64,000 bases of DNA from Micromonospora pallida (GTDB lineage Bacteria > Actinomycetota > Actinomycetes > Mycobacteriales > Micromonosporaceae), in contig NZ_FMHW01000002.1 in NCBI RefSeq assembly GCF_900090325.1, positions 1,240,001 through 1,304,000 of the forward strand. The letters are read 5' to 3'. Below are positions 16,748-26,289 of the stretch, piece by piece. Both the position numbers and the translations under genes were made by a program. The notes beneath the pieces were generated by a model. That model saw only the letters and a list, made by a program, of their open reading frames with translations. It was not told the origin of the DNA and did no database searches. The first letter of the stretch is position 1; every line of letters begins with the position of its first letter.

Positions 16748-17631
16748 CCGGCGGGGGAATCCAGCACCTCGGGTTCGTCGGCCTCGGCAGGATGGGCTGG
16801 CCGATGGCCGCGCGACTGTACGACGCGGGCTACCAGCTCACCGTCGCCGACGCCGCGCCGGGGGTCGCCGAGGGGTTCGTCACCGACCATCCGTTGGCGG
16901 TCACTGCCCGTACGGTCGATGCCTACCGTGCCGTGGACGCCCTGATCCTGATGCTGCCGAACTCGGCGGTCGTCGAGTCGGTGCTCGAGGGCGACGGGGT
17001 CGCGGCGGCGCTGCGACCCGGCACGCTGGTCGTCGACATGAGCTCCTCCGAGCCGCTGCGGACCCGCGCGCTGGCCGAGCGGCTGGCCGCCCGGCGCCTG
17101 CGGATGCTCGACGCCCCCGTCTCCGGCGGGGTGCGCGGCGCGGTCGCCGGAACGCTGGCGGTCCTGGCCGGCGGGGAGGACGCCGATCTGGCCGAGGTAC
17201 GGCCGGTGCTGCAACGGTTGGCCCGTACCGTCATCCCGGTCGGCCCCGTCGGGTCCGGGCACACGGCGAAGGCGCTGAACAATCTGGTCTCGGCCACCAC
17301 CATCTCCGTGACGGTGGAGGCCCTACGGCTGGGGGAGCGGTTCGGCATCCCACCGGAGACGCTGACAGAGGTGCTCAACAGCTCCTCCGGACGTTCCAAC
17401 ACCAGTGAGAACAAGGTCGCGCAGTTCATGATCAGCGGCAGCTACGACTCGGGGTTCGCGCTGCACCTGATGGCCAAGGACGTCGGGATCGCCGTCGACC
17501 TGGCGCGCGAACTCGGCCAGCCCACCGAGGTCGCGGACGGTGTGGCCCGGCAGTGGCGGCGGATCGCCGGTGCGGTCACGCCGCAGGTCGACCACACCGC
17601 CATGTACGAGCTGATCGGCGGTGACCGGTGA
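16744..17631 (+). CDS. NAD(P)-dependent beta-hydroxyacid dehydrogenase (3-hydroxyisobutyrate dehydrogenase-like)
   Basis: This 295-aa protein has the N-terminal Rossmann motif GFVGLGRMGWPMA, the substrate loop DAPVSGGVRGA and the catalytic Lys region GHTAKALNNLVSATTI typical of HIBADH, GarR and tartronate-semialdehyde reductase. The C-terminal helical domain contains KDVGIAVDLARELG. It converts a 2- or 3-hydroxyacid to a semialdehyde or the reverse. The following aldehyde dehydrogenase could take the semialdehyde. It is joined to both neighbours by 4-nt overlaps. Confidence 0.9.
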   Translation: MTGGGIQHLGFVGLGRMGWPMAARLYDAGYQLTVADAAPGVAEGFVTDHPLAVTARTVDAYRAVDALILMLPNSAVVESVLEGDGVAAALRPGTLVVDMSSSEPLRTRALAERLAARRLRMLDAPVSGGVRGAVAGTLAVLAGGEDADLAEVRPVLQRLARTVIPVGPVGSGHTAKALNNLVSATTISVTVEALRLGERFGIPPETLTEVLNSSSGRSNTSENKVAQFMISGSYDSGFALHLMAKDVGIAVDLARELGQPTEVADGVARQWRRIAGAVTPQVDHTAMYELIGGDR

Positions 17632-19061
17632 ACGCCCCGTTGCTGCACTGGATCGACGGTGAGGCCGTCGCGCCCACCGCCGGGGAGTTCCGCTCCGGCA
17701 CGAATCCGGCGACCGGTGGCGTCGGGGCGCAGGTCGCCCAGGGCACGGCCGCCGATGTCGACCTCGCCGTGCGGGCGGCCCATACCGCGGCATCCGGGTG
17801 GCGTCGGATCGCGTCGCTGGAGCGCGGCCGGATCCTGGCGGCCATCGGTCGGCGGTTGCTCGTGGACCTCGACGCGCTGGCCGAGTTGGAGAGCCTCGAC
17901 ACCGGCAAGCCGCTCGCCCTCGCCGCAGCCGAGATCCGCGGCGCCGCGGAGTACTTCGAGTTCTACGCGGCCCTGGTGAACCTGCCGGCGGGCGACGTCC
18001 TCGACATCCGGCCCGACCTGCATGTCTACACCCTGCGCGAACCGTTCGGGGTGGTCGGGGTGATCACGCCGTGGAACCTGCCGCTCAACCAGGCAGCCCG
18101 GGCCTGCGCTCCGGCGCTCGCCGCCGGCAACACGATCGTCGCCAAGCCCGCCGAAAGCACCTCGCAGACCACCGTGGCGCTGGCCCGCATCGCCAGCGAG
18201 GAAGGACTACCCCCGGGGGTGCTCAACGTGGTCCTCGGCCGCGGCGCCGAGGTCGGGACCGCGATCGTGCAGCACCCGCTGGTGCGCAAGGTCGCCTTCA
18301 CCGGTTCGGTCCGCGTCGGGCAGGACATCGGCCGCATCGCGGCGGACCGTATCCTCCCGCTCACTCTCGAACTCGGCGGCAAGTCGGCCAACATCGTCTT
18401 CGCCGACGCCGACCTCGATTTCGCCGCGGCCGAGGCCGTCCGTGCCTTTATGACCAACGCGGGCCAGGTCTGCTCCTCCGGAACCCGGCTCCTGGTCGAG
18501 CGGTCGGTCCAGGAGCGGTTCACCGCTGCGGTGGTCGAGGCCACCCGGCGGTTGGCCCCTGGCCGGGACGTGGGTCCGATGATCACGCAGGGCCAGTACG
18601 ACACGGTACGGCGGTACTTCGCGATCGCCGCCGAGGAAGGCGCCCGGGTCGAACTCGGCGGCGGCGTGGTCACCGATCCCGAGCTGGACGGGGGCTTCTA
18701 CGTCCAGCCCACGATCTACTCGGACGTCGACAACGAGATGCGGATCGCCCGGGAGGAGATCTTCGGACCGGTCCTGGTGATCATCCCCTTCGACACCGAG
18801 CAGGAGGCCGTCGCACTCGCCAACGACTCGGATTTCGGCCTGGTCGGGGGAGTCTTCACCGAGGACGTCTCCCGTGCCTTCCGAGTGGCCGAATCGCTCG
18901 AAGCCGGGCAGGTCTACGTCAACTCGTGGTCGACCCAGTCGGTCCAGATGCCGTTCGGTGGGCACAAGCAGAGCGGCTACGGGCGGGAGAAGGGCATCGA
19001 GGCGCTGTACCACTACACGCACGTGAAGAGCATCAGCGTACGGCTGGCTCCCCGCCGCTGA
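17628..19061 (+). CDS. NAD(P)-dependent aldehyde dehydrogenase (first of two)
   Basis: This 477-aa ALDH has the catalytic Glu in LELGGKSANIVF, the nucleophilic Cys in NAGQVCSSGTR and the oxyanion Asn in VITPWNLPLNQ. The C-terminal IFGPVLVIIPF and MPFGGHKQSGYGREKG are standard. It probably oxidises the semialdehyde made by the preceding dehydrogenase. Start GTG 17628 overlaps the previous stop. It ends the first tightly linked block; a 133-nt gap with regulatory-looking sequence follows. Confidence 0.93.
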   Translation: MNAPLLHWIDGEAVAPTAGEFRSGTNPATGGVGAQVAQGTAADVDLAVRAAHTAASGWRRIASLERGRILAAIGRRLLVDLDALAELESLDTGKPLALAAAEIRGAAEYFEFYAALVNLPAGDVLDIRPDLHVYTLREPFGVVGVITPWNLPLNQAARACAPALAAGNTIVAKPAESTSQTTVALARIASEEGLPPGVLNVVLGRGAEVGTAIVQHPLVRKVAFTGSVRVGQDIGRIAADRILPLTLELGGKSANIVFADADLDFAAAEAVRAFMTNAGQVCSSGTRLLVERSVQERFTAAVVEATRRLAPGRDVGPMITQGQYDTVRRYFAIAAEEGARVELGGGVVTDPELDGGFYVQPTIYSDVDNEMRIAREEIFGPVLVIIPFDTEQEAVALANDSDFGLVGGVFTEDVSRAFRVAESLEAGQVYVNSWSTQSVQMPFGGHKQSGYGREKGIEALYHYTHVKSISVRLAPRR

Positions 19062-19102
19062 GGGCGGTACGCCCGCACAGCGCGGTGCCGCATACCGGGA
19101 TT

Positions 19103-19172
19103 GCTGGAATACCAGCATGGTCGACCGTTGGCCAAAGAGTTATGGCCACCACGATGTCTATTGGTATGGCAG
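19103..19172 (+). promoter_or_regulatory. Second candidate operator region of the island
   Basis: A perfect palindrome GCTGGAATACCAGC (19103-19116) and a copy of TGGTATGGCAG (19162-19172) lie in the gap between the two aldehyde dehydrogenases. The second copy ends 22 nt before the ATG. The motif matches the one upstream of the transporter, so the same FCD regulator may act here. No clear -35/-10 pair is visible. Confidence 0.45.
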
Positions 19173-19194
19173 GACTCTCTCAGGAGGTTGCACT

Positions 19195-20706
19195 ATGACG
19201 AGCGCGCTCCAGACCGCCTCGTCGGTCGAGGCCGACATCAGGCTCGCGGAGAAGATGTTCATCGGCGGCGAGTGGGTGGCGGCTACCAGCGGTCGGACCT
19301 TGCCGGTCTATGACCCCGCCGACGGCAGGGTGGTCGTCGAGGTGTCGGCCAGCGACGCGAGTGACGTCGACCGGGCGGTCGCGGCCGCCCGCGCCGCCTT
19401 CGCGCCAGGCGGCTCGTGGCGGTCGCTCACCCCCCAGGCCCGCGGCCGGCTGATCTGGCGGCTGGCCGACCTGATCGAGGAGAACGCCGAGCGGCTCGCC
19501 GCGCTCGACTCGATCGACAGCGGAAAGCCGATCAACGAGATGCGGTACTTCGACATTCCGTTCTCGGTGGACGTACTGCGCTACTACGCCGGCTGGACAA
19601 CGAAGATCACCGGCGAGACGATTCCGATCTCCTACCCGGCCAGCCACGGCGGGAGGTTCCACGCCTACACCCTCAAAGAGCCGGTGGGCGTGGTCGCTGC
19701 GATCGTACCGTGGAACCTGCCGCTGCTCATGGCCGTCAAGAAGCTCGCGCCCGCTCTCGCCACCGGGTGCACCATCGTGCTCAAGCCGGCCGAGCAGACC
19801 CCGATCTCCATCGCGCTGCTCGCGCAGCTCACGGTCGAGGCCGGTATCCCGGCCGGCGTGGTGAACTACGTGACCGGGTTCGGTGAGACCGCCGGCGCGG
19901 CCCTCGTCGAGCACCCCGGCGTGGACAAGGTGACCTTCACCGGCTCGGTACCCACCGGCAAGGCGATCGTGCGAGCCGCCACCGGCAACCTCAAGCGCGT
20001 CTCACTCGAACTGGGCGGAAAATCCCCCAACATCGTCTTCGACGACGCCGACCTTGACGCCGTGATCGCCGGAGCAGCCGCCGCGGCCTTCGCCACCCAG
20101 GGCGAGAGCTGCATCGCCGGCTCCCGCCTCTACGTGCAGCGCGGCGTCTTCGACGAGGTCGTCCAGCGGCTCGCGAAGCACGCGGCCTCGATCACGCTCG
20201 GTCGAGGTACCGACCCCGCCACGCAGATGGGGCCGTTGATCTCGGCCGAGCACCGCGACAAGGTCCTCGGGTACGTCGAGATCGGCGTGAGCGAGGGCGC
20301 CGAGGTGGTCACGGGCGGCCGCGCGCCGCAGGGCGAGTCCTACGCCGGCGGCTACTTCGTGGAGCCGACTGTCATCGTCAACGCCCGGCCGGATTCGCGG
20401 ATCATGCACGAGGAGATCTTCGGCCCGGTCGTCTCGGTCGTACCGTTCGACACCGAGGAGGAGGTGCTGGTACTGGCCAACAACACCCGCTTCGGCCTCG
20501 GCGCTGGCGTGTGGACGCGTGACGTCTCGCGGGCGCACCGGATGGCCGCCGCAATCGAGTCCGGTCAGGTGTGGGTCAACTGCTACCAGGCGGCCGACTC
20601 GGCGCTCCCGTTCGGTGGCACCAAGGAGTCCGGCTGGGGCCGGGAGACCTGCCGGGAGTCGCTGGAGGAGTACCTCGAGACCAAGACAGTCGTGGTGTCC
20701 CTGTGA
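19195..20706 (+). CDS. NAD(P)-dependent aldehyde dehydrogenase (second of two)
   Basis: This 503-aa ALDH starts at ATG 19195 behind AGGAGG (8-nt spacing). It has Glu in LELGGKSPNIVFDDADLD, Cys in TQGESCIAGSRLYV and Asn in VPWNLPLLMAVKK. It differs clearly from the upstream ALDH, so it is not a recent duplicate. It heads a two-gene unit with the GMC oxidoreductase, whose alcohol-to-aldehyde product it could oxidise to the acid. Confidence 0.93.
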   Translation: MTSALQTASSVEADIRLAEKMFIGGEWVAATSGRTLPVYDPADGRVVVEVSASDASDVDRAVAAARAAFAPGGSWRSLTPQARGRLIWRLADLIEENAERLAALDSIDSGKPINEMRYFDIPFSVDVLRYYAGWTTKITGETIPISYPASHGGRFHAYTLKEPVGVVAAIVPWNLPLLMAVKKLAPALATGCTIVLKPAEQTPISIALLAQLTVEAGIPAGVVNYVTGFGETAGAALVEHPGVDKVTFTGSVPTGKAIVRAATGNLKRVSLELGGKSPNIVFDDADLDAVIAGAAAAAFATQGESCIAGSRLYVQRGVFDEVVQRLAKHAASITLGRGTDPATQMGPLISAEHRDKVLGYVEIGVSEGAEVVTGGRAPQGESYAGGYFVEPTVIVNARPDSRIMHEEIFGPVVSVVPFDTEEEVLVLANNTRFGLGAGVWTRDVSRAHRMAAAIESGQVWVNCYQAADSALPFGGTKESGWGRETCRESLEEYLETKTVVVSL

Positions 20707-22232
20707 GCGACTCCCGCGTCGACTACGACTACATCGTGGTGGGAGCTGGGACGGCCGGGTGCGTTCTCGCCGCCCGGCTCAGCGAGGACCCGGCGGTCCG
20801 GGTGCTGCTGATCGAGGCGGGCCGGGCCGATCTCAGCGAACGGATCACGACGACGTCCACCTGGCCGGCGCTGCAGCGGACGGAGGTGGACTGGGCCTTC
20901 CGGACCGTCCGGCAGGTCGGCACCGGCAAGGTCCATGACATCCCGCGCGGACGTACCGTCGGCGGCACCGGCAGCATCAACGCGATGGCCTTCCTGCGCG
21001 GCGACCGTAGCGACTTCGACACCTGGGCGTACCTCGGCTGTACCGGATGGGACTACGCCTCCGTGCTGCCGTACTTCATGCGTTCCGAGACGTCCGCCCA
21101 CGGCGACCCGGCGTACCGGGGGCAGACCGGCCCGCTCCGTCCGGCACCGGCCGCGCAGCTACATCCGCTGTCTCGGGCCTACCTGGCCGCCGCGGCCCAG
21201 GCTGGCCACCCGGTCGTCGACGATCTGAACGGCGCCGAGCTGCGCGGCGCCAGCAGCCACGACCTGCTCATCGTTGACGGGCAGCGGCAGAGCACCGCGA
21301 CGGCGTACCTCGAACCGGCGCTCGGCCGGGCGAACCTCGGCCTGGTGACCGGAGCGTTCGTGGAGCGGGTGGTCATCGACGGTGACCGGTGCCTCGGTGT
21401 CGACGTGGTCGTCGACGGCGAGCGGCGCCACTACGCGGCGGAGATCGACACCATTCTCTGCGCGGGCGCCATCGGTACGCCCCACCTCCTGCTCACCTCG
21501 GGGGTCGGCCCCGCTCAGGCCCTGGAGCGCGTCGGCGTCAAGGTACTCCACGACCTGCCGGGCGTGGGGCAGAGCCTCCAGGACCACATTATTCTGGCCG
21601 GCCTCACCGTCGAGGCCGGCCGCCCGCTCCCGCCCGCCAGCGGAAATCTCGGCGAGACGACGCTCCTGCTGGACAGTGAGCCCGGGCGGGCGTCGATCGA
21701 CCTGCAGATCGTCTTCATCCATGTTCCCTTCACCAACCCCTGGCAGTCGGCGCCCGAGCATGGCTACACCTTCGGCATCGGGCACATGCGTCCCGCCAGC
21801 CGGGGCGTGCTGGAACTGGCCAGCCCCGACCCGGCGGTGCCGCCCCGCATCGACTTCCGTTATCTCGACGAACCCACCGACATCCGGGCCCTGGTGTCCG
21901 GTGTCCGGCACGCCCTGCAGCTCAGCGAGATGCCGGCCTTCGACGACTGGAGGGCGAAATCGCACCCGCTTCTGGCCGCCGATGACGCCACGATCACGGC
22001 GTTCGTCCGGGAGGCGGTGCAGTCCTACGGACATGCGGCCGGCTCGTGCCGGATGGGCGTGGACTCGCTTGCGGTTGTGGACCCGCAGCTCCGGGCGAAG
22101 GGGTTGTACGGACTGCGGATCGCCGACGCCTCGGTCATGCCGACCATCGTGTCGACCAACACCAACGCGGCGACGGTGATGATTGCCGAGAAGGCCGCGG
22201 ACCTTGCGCGGGGGATCACCGCCGCAGTCTGA
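20703..22232 (+). CDS. GMC-family FAD-dependent oxidoreductase (choline-dehydrogenase-like)
   Basis: This 509-aa flavoprotein has the N-terminal VVGAGTAGCVLAARLSEDP, the GMC signature RGRTVGGTGSINAM and the catalytic His in YGHAAGSCRMG, with TIVSTNTNAATVMIAEKAAD at the C-terminus. GMC enzymes oxidise primary or secondary alcohols. Start GTG 20703 overlaps the ALDH stop by 4 nt, indicating a coupled alcohol-to-acid oxidation pair. It is the last gene of the island, and a transposase remnant abuts its 3' end. Confidence 0.92.
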   Translation: MSDSRVDYDYIVVGAGTAGCVLAARLSEDPAVRVLLIEAGRADLSERITTTSTWPALQRTEVDWAFRTVRQVGTGKVHDIPRGRTVGGTGSINAMAFLRGDRSDFDTWAYLGCTGWDYASVLPYFMRSETSAHGDPAYRGQTGPLRPAPAAQLHPLSRAYLAAAAQAGHPVVDDLNGAELRGASSHDLLIVDGQRQSTATAYLEPALGRANLGLVTGAFVERVVIDGDRCLGVDVVVDGERRHYAAEIDTILCAGAIGTPHLLLTSGVGPAQALERVGVKVLHDLPGVGQSLQDHIILAGLTVEAGRPLPPASGNLGETTLLLDSEPGRASIDLQIVFIHVPFTNPWQSAPEHGYTFGIGHMRPASRGVLELASPDPAVPPRIDFRYLDEPTDIRALVSGVRHALQLSEMPAFDDWRAKSHPLLAADDATITAFVREAVQSYGHAAGSCRMGVDSLAVVDPQLRAKGLYGLRIADASVMPTIVSTNTNAATVMIAEKAADLARGITAAV

Positions 22233-22236
22233 CCCG

Positions 22237-22325
22237 AATCCCAGTTCCCGGGGCAGGTACTCCCACTGGATCGCGGTGCAGAGGACGAACAGGATCCCAC
22301 ACAACGCCTTGCGGTCATCCCTCAC
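22237..22325 (-). pseudogene. IS5-family (DUF4096) transposase remnant
   Basis: On the minus strand, ~30 codons from GTG 22325 read KALCGILFVLCTAIQWEYLP followed by RELGFGSD. This matches the start of the DUF4096 helix found in IS5-family transposases (usual pattern: ALxGILFVLxTGIxWxxLP, then xELG). The match stops where the GMC gene ends; the catalytic DDE part and inverted repeats are absent. It is a fossil of an insertion between the catabolic island and the XRE/SDR pair. Confidence 0.7.
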
Positions 22326-22327
22326 GT

Positions 22328-23221
22328 TCAGACAGAACGCTCCTCACGTCCCGAGGACACGCCCACCGTCATTACGTTAGGAGTAAGGCCACTGTGGGTT
22401 CCGATCACGGATAGGAGCTGTAGTTTCTCGTAGCTCTCACTGCCGGGAACGGCGGTGTAGACGAGAAGGCAGTGTGACTGATCGGGGTCGAGAAGTGTCT
22501 GGCAGGCAAGTTCGAGGGCGCCGAGCTCGGGGTGCATGAAGCGTTTGGTGCCGTTGTGGCGGACACCGACTTCGTGTTCGCTCCAGACGGTGCGGAATTC
22601 TTCGCTGCGGGCGAGCAGGAGGTGTTGCAGGTGAGCAGCCCATGAGTCAGGCCCGCGGAGGGTGACCGTTCTACGGAGTCCGGCGGCGAAGAAGCGGGAG
22701 TGCCGCGCGTGGTCGTCGGGGTGGTACAGGGCCCGGGTGGCCGGGTCGGTGAACCACCGGTAACCGATGCTGCGGGCTGGGCCGCGGTATCGGGTGAGGT
22801 CGCCGGTGAGAGCGACGCCGAGCGGGGTCTGCCGCAGTGTTTCGCCGAGCTCGGTGACGATTTCGGCGGGGGTGTCGGTGAGCCGGTCGAAGATGCGGAG
22901 CAGACCGGGACTGATGTGTCCGCTGGTCGCGCTTCTCGTGGGAGGGTTGTGCCCGGCGAGGCGGAACAGGTGGTCGCGTTCGTCGAGGGACAGATGTAGA
23001 CCCTGCGCGATCGAGGCGATCATCTGCTCGGAGGGGTGAGGTCCGCGCTCACGTTCGATCCGGCTGTAGTAGTCGGTGGAGATATGGCAGAGCGTGGCGA
23101 CTTCTTCGCGGCGCAAACCAGTGGTTCTGCGCCGCTGCCCGCGCGGGAGACCGACGTCTTCGGGCTGCAATGACTCTCGGCGGCGACGGAGGAACTCGGC
23201 GAGCCCGGCTCGATCGATCAT
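22328..23221 (-). CDS. XRE-family regulator with MmyB-like ligand-binding domain
   Basis: This 297-aa protein has an N-terminal helix-turn-helix (RTTGLRREEVATLCHISTDY, residues ~32-60) and a C-terminal MmyB/PAS-like domain (RWFTDPATRALYHPDDHARH; WAAHLQHLLLARSEEFRTVW; LGALELACQTLL). Such regulators bind fatty acids in known cases and often control a divergently encoded oxidoreductase. Here an SDR gene starts 214 nt away on the opposite strand, the typical arrangement. Confidence 0.92.
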   Translation of the reverse strand: MIDRAGLAEFLRRRRESLQPEDVGLPRGQRRRTTGLRREEVATLCHISTDYYSRIERERGPHPSEQMIASIAQGLHLSLDERDHLFRLAGHNPPTRSATSGHISPGLLRIFDRLTDTPAEIVTELGETLRQTPLGVALTGDLTRYRGPARSIGYRWFTDPATRALYHPDDHARHSRFFAAGLRRTVTLRGPDSWAAHLQHLLLARSEEFRTVWSEHEVGVRHNGTKRFMHPELGALELACQTLLDPDQSHCLLVYTAVPGSESYEKLQLLSVIGTHSGLTPNVMTVGVSSGREERSV

Positions 23222-23435
23222 GGCTGCTTCCTCCCTGGTTGCCGCTCTGCTGTTCTACCACTGGCGCCTGACCGCAGCCTCGGATTGTCGATCCCCCCTT
23301 CACGGTCGGCCCGGTCCGGGAAGCCTCGGATCGGTAGGCCGTGGTTGACCCGGTGGTGTCGGTGCAGCCTGGAGTCGCACCCACCTTCGCCGCGTACCAC
23401 CGTGGGATCGATCAAGAGAAACCAGGAGCAGCAGC

Positions 23436-24410
23436 ATGGCACGCACACAGCCGGACATCACCGTTCCCGACCTCTCCGGGAAACTCGCCGTCGTCACCGG
23501 CGCCAGCGACGGCGTCGGATTGGTCCTGGCCAGTCGCCTCGCCGCAGCCGGTGCGGAAGTCGTCATGCCCGTCCGCAACCGTCAGAAGGGCGAAGCGGCG
23601 GTCACGAAGATCAAGCGGCAGCACCCGAAATCCGCCGTGTCCCTGCGCGAGCTCGACCTGTCGTCGCTGGGCTCGGTCGCCGCGCTCGGTGCCACGCTGC
23701 GCAGCGAGAACCGTCCGATCCACATGCTTATCAACAACGCCGGCGTGATGACTCCACCAGACCGGCAGACCACCGAGGAAGGGTTCGAGCTCCAGTTCGG
23801 CAGCAACCACCTGGGTCACTTCGCTCTGGTCTCCCACCTGCTGCCCCTGTTGCGAGCGGGGCGCGCGCGGGTGACCTCGCAGATCAGTATCGCCGCGAAC
23901 GAGAACGCCATCAACTGGGACGACCTGAACTGGGAACGGTCCTACCACGGCCGCCGCGCGTACAGCCAGTCCAAGATCGCGTTCGGCCTGTTCGGGCTCG
24001 AGTTGGATCGACGTAGCCAGGCCGCCGGCTGGGGGATCAGCAGCAACATCTCCCACCCCGGAGTCGCCCCGACCAGTCTGTTGGCCGCGCGTCCCGAGAT
24101 GGGCCGGACAACGGACACCGCTGGCGTACGCATCATCCGCGCTCTCTCCCGCCGCGGCATCCTCCTCGGCACGGTCGAGACGGCGGCGCTTCCGGCCCTG
24201 CTCGCGGCTACCTCCCCGGACGCACGCGGCGCCCGCTTCTACGGTCCCAGCGGTCTCGGGCACCTTGCCGGGGCACCCGCCGAACAGCCCGTCTACTCCC
24301 GGCTGCGCAGCGAGGAGGACGCCCGACGTATCTGGCGGATCTCCGAGAAACTCACTCACACGTCCTTCCCGGACGAGCTTTCCAGGACGGCTCCGAGGGA
24401 CGGCAGATGA
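23436..24410 (+). CDS. Short-chain dehydrogenase/reductase
   Basis: This 324-aa classical/extended SDR has the cofactor motif TGASDGVGL (residues ~21-29), NNAGV, and YSQSK containing the catalytic Tyr and Lys. ATG 23436 follows AGGAG by 7 nt. It resembles oxidoreductases paired with MmyB regulators; the substrate is unknown. The catalytic Ser strand ([10 protein letters not shown]) is slightly unusual but keeps a Ser. Confidence 0.92.
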   Translation: MARTQPDITVPDLSGKLAVVTGASDGVGLVLASRLAAAGAEVVMPVRNRQKGEAAVTKIKRQHPKSAVSLRELDLSSLGSVAALGATLRSENRPIHMLINNAGVMTPPDRQTTEEGFELQFGSNHLGHFALVSHLLPLLRAGRARVTSQISIAANENAINWDDLNWERSYHGRRAYSQSKIAFGLFGLELDRRSQAAGWGISSNISHPGVAPTSLLAARPEMGRTTDTAGVRIIRALSRRGILLGTVETAALPALLAATSPDARGARFYGPSGLGHLAGAPAEQPVYSRLRSEEDARRIWRISEKLTHTSFPDELSRTAPRDGR

Positions 24411-25008
24411 GCGACCGAGCCGGCCGGCGAGACGCGGATCGAGCGGTCTGGCTACGGCCGTCGCGCCGCGAGGCCCATGCCGCGCCCTCACCATCCGCTG
24501 CGGCGGCGGCCCGCCGCACTACGGGCGGGAGGACGCAGGGCAACGAGGACGGTCCTGTTACCTGTTAGGACCTCAGCAGGCCTGAGTCCGCGCAAACTTG
24601 TTCCGGGTCGCAGCGGGGCGGACTACGTGGCCGTGGCCTTGTGCTTGCCGTTTCCAACGACGAGCTCGAGATCCACCGGCAGCAGCCCAACGCTTCCGGA
24701 TTCCCATCGCCGAGCCGGCCCCGAGGCTGCGGAACCGCGACTTACAGCGGAGAACGGGGGGACCAGGTGACAGACAGACTCCCTCTGTTGAGCGCACGGC
24801 TGGCATTCGGCCTGGACGCGCAGCGCACCGACCGCAAGGCATCCGAGGACGCGGCGCCGGCGGCCCGGGGATCGAATTCTGGGCGGACCGCCGGCTACGG
24901 AGCCCAGGAGTTCGGCTCTCGCCGGCACCACTCGCTCATCACATCAATCTCGGGCACTGCCGAGCGGAAGTCCTGAAGACCCGACCACCGGTCCCTGGGG
25001 AGTTAGAC
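24411..25008. other. 598-nt gap between SDR and aminotransferase
   Basis: No recognisable gene fills this stretch. A bulged inverted repeat (GGA-C-CTCAG / CTGAGTCC, loop CAGGC) at 24568-24589 could be a weak terminator for the SDR gene. A short reading frame at 24767-24976 is listed separately. No clear promoter hexamers are seen for the aminotransferase. Confidence 0.5.
24767..24976 (+). CDS. Possible small protein before the aminotransferase
   Basis: A 69-codon frame begins with GTG 24767, with a G-rich stretch 5 nt upstream, and ends 32 nt before the aminotransferase. The peptide (VTDRLPLLSARLAFGLDAQR...) has no motif, signal peptide or membrane segment. It could be a leader peptide or a chance frame in GC-rich DNA; chance is more likely. 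Confidence 0.2.
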   Translation: MTDRLPLLSARLAFGLDAQRTDRKASEDAAPAARGSNSGRTAGYGAQEFGSRRHHSLITSISGTAERKS

Positions 25009-26289
25009 ATGACCAGTTCCACTTCAACGAGTTCCCTCTGGCGGGCCTGGACGCCGATCACCCAGCAGGCCGGCTCGCTGCGCATCGTCGAGGCGCGGGG
25101 CAACCGCGTCCGTGACGCGGAGGACAACTGGTACCTGGACGGCGTCTCCGGAGTTCTGAACGCGTCGTGCGGGCACGGACATCCACGGCTGATCGAAGCC
25201 GCGAATCAACAGCTCCAGAAACTCGTCCACTACGACCCCATGGTGTCGAGCCACGACCCTGCCGAGACGCTGGCGTCGCGGCTGGCCGCGATCCTGCCGG
25301 GCGAGCTGAACGAGACCTGCCTCGTCAACAGCGGCTCGGAGGCCACGGAGGCGGCCCTCAGGATCGCCCTCCAGTACTGGCACAACATCGGCGAGGGCCG
25401 CAATCGGGTCATCACCTTCGAGGCGGGTTACCACGGGACGACCCACCTGGCCCAGCAGCTCTCCGGGTTGCCGTTCACCGTCAGCGAATGGTCCGCGCCC
25501 TTCCCGATCGACCGCGTCGCCCTGCCGGCATCACCGCGCGCGTTGCGCACCGAAGAGGGCGCCGACACACTTATCGCACTGTTCGCCCAGGCGATCGAGG
25601 CCGGCCCGCCCGCCGCAGCGGTCATGGTCGAGCCGTTGCTGGGCCTCGGGGGCTGTGTCGTGCTGCCGAACGGATTCCTCGCCAGGCTCAGGCAACTGTG
25701 CGACCAGCACGGCACGTTGCTCATCCTCGACGAGGTCTTCTGCGGATTCGGCCGCACTGGCCGGATGTTCGGCTTCGAGCACGAAGGGATCACGCCCGAC
25801 ATCGTCACGATGAGCAAGGGAATCAGCGGCGGTTACCTTCCGCTGGCCGCGGTGACGGTCACCTCGCCGATCAAGGCGACGTTCACCCGGGAACCGATCG
25901 CCCGCGGCCTCCGTTACGGGCACACGACAGGCGGCCACGCCGTCGCGAGCGCTGTCGGGAACGCCGTGCTCGACGTCATGGCCGACGAGAAACTCGTCGA
26001 GAACTCGGCAACCCAGGGTGCTCTGCTGCTGGACGAACTGCGGAAGCTCGAATCGAGCCCGCTCGTCACCGATGTACGCGGGCTCGGACTGGTGATCGCC
26101 ATCGAGGCCGACAGCCCGGAGTCCGCCGCTGCCATCGGGAACGCGGCCGTCCGATCGGGAGTGATGGTACGCCACGAACGCGGCGTGATCCGGATAGCGC
26201 CCCCGCTGACGATCACCGCCGACGAGACCACGGAAATGATTCAGAAGATCAGCGATGCCGTCGACGTCGCCGCCACAGCGCACGCCTGA
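25009..26289 (+). CDS. Class III (aspartate aminotransferase-family) PLP-dependent aminotransferase
   Basis: This 426-aa enzyme has GSEATEAALRIALQY (PLP phosphate site), LILDEVFCGFGRTG (Asp contacting the pyridine N) and VTMSKGISGGYLPLAAV with the Schiff-base Lys. ATG 25009 is preceded by GGGGAG with 6-nt spacing. The family includes beta-alanine, GABA, ornithine and DAPA aminotransferases, and its amino donor cannot be decided from the sequence. It appears monocistronic. Confidence 0.92.
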   Translation: MTSSTSTSSLWRAWTPITQQAGSLRIVEARGNRVRDAEDNWYLDGVSGVLNASCGHGHPRLIEAANQQLQKLVHYDPMVSSHDPAETLASRLAAILPGELNETCLVNSGSEATEAALRIALQYWHNIGEGRNRVITFEAGYHGTTHLAQQLSGLPFTVSEWSAPFPIDRVALPASPRALRTEEGADTLIALFAQAIEAGPPAAAVMVEPLLGLGGCVVLPNGFLARLRQLCDQHGTLLILDEVFCGFGRTGRMFGFEHEGITPDIVTMSKGISGGYLPLAAVTVTSPIKATFTREPIARGLRYGHTTGGHAVASAVGNAVLDVMADEKLVENSATQGALLLDELRKLESSPLVTDVRGLGLVIAIEADSPESAAAIGNAAVRSGVMVRHERGVIRIAPPLTITADETTEMIQKISDAVDVAATAHA

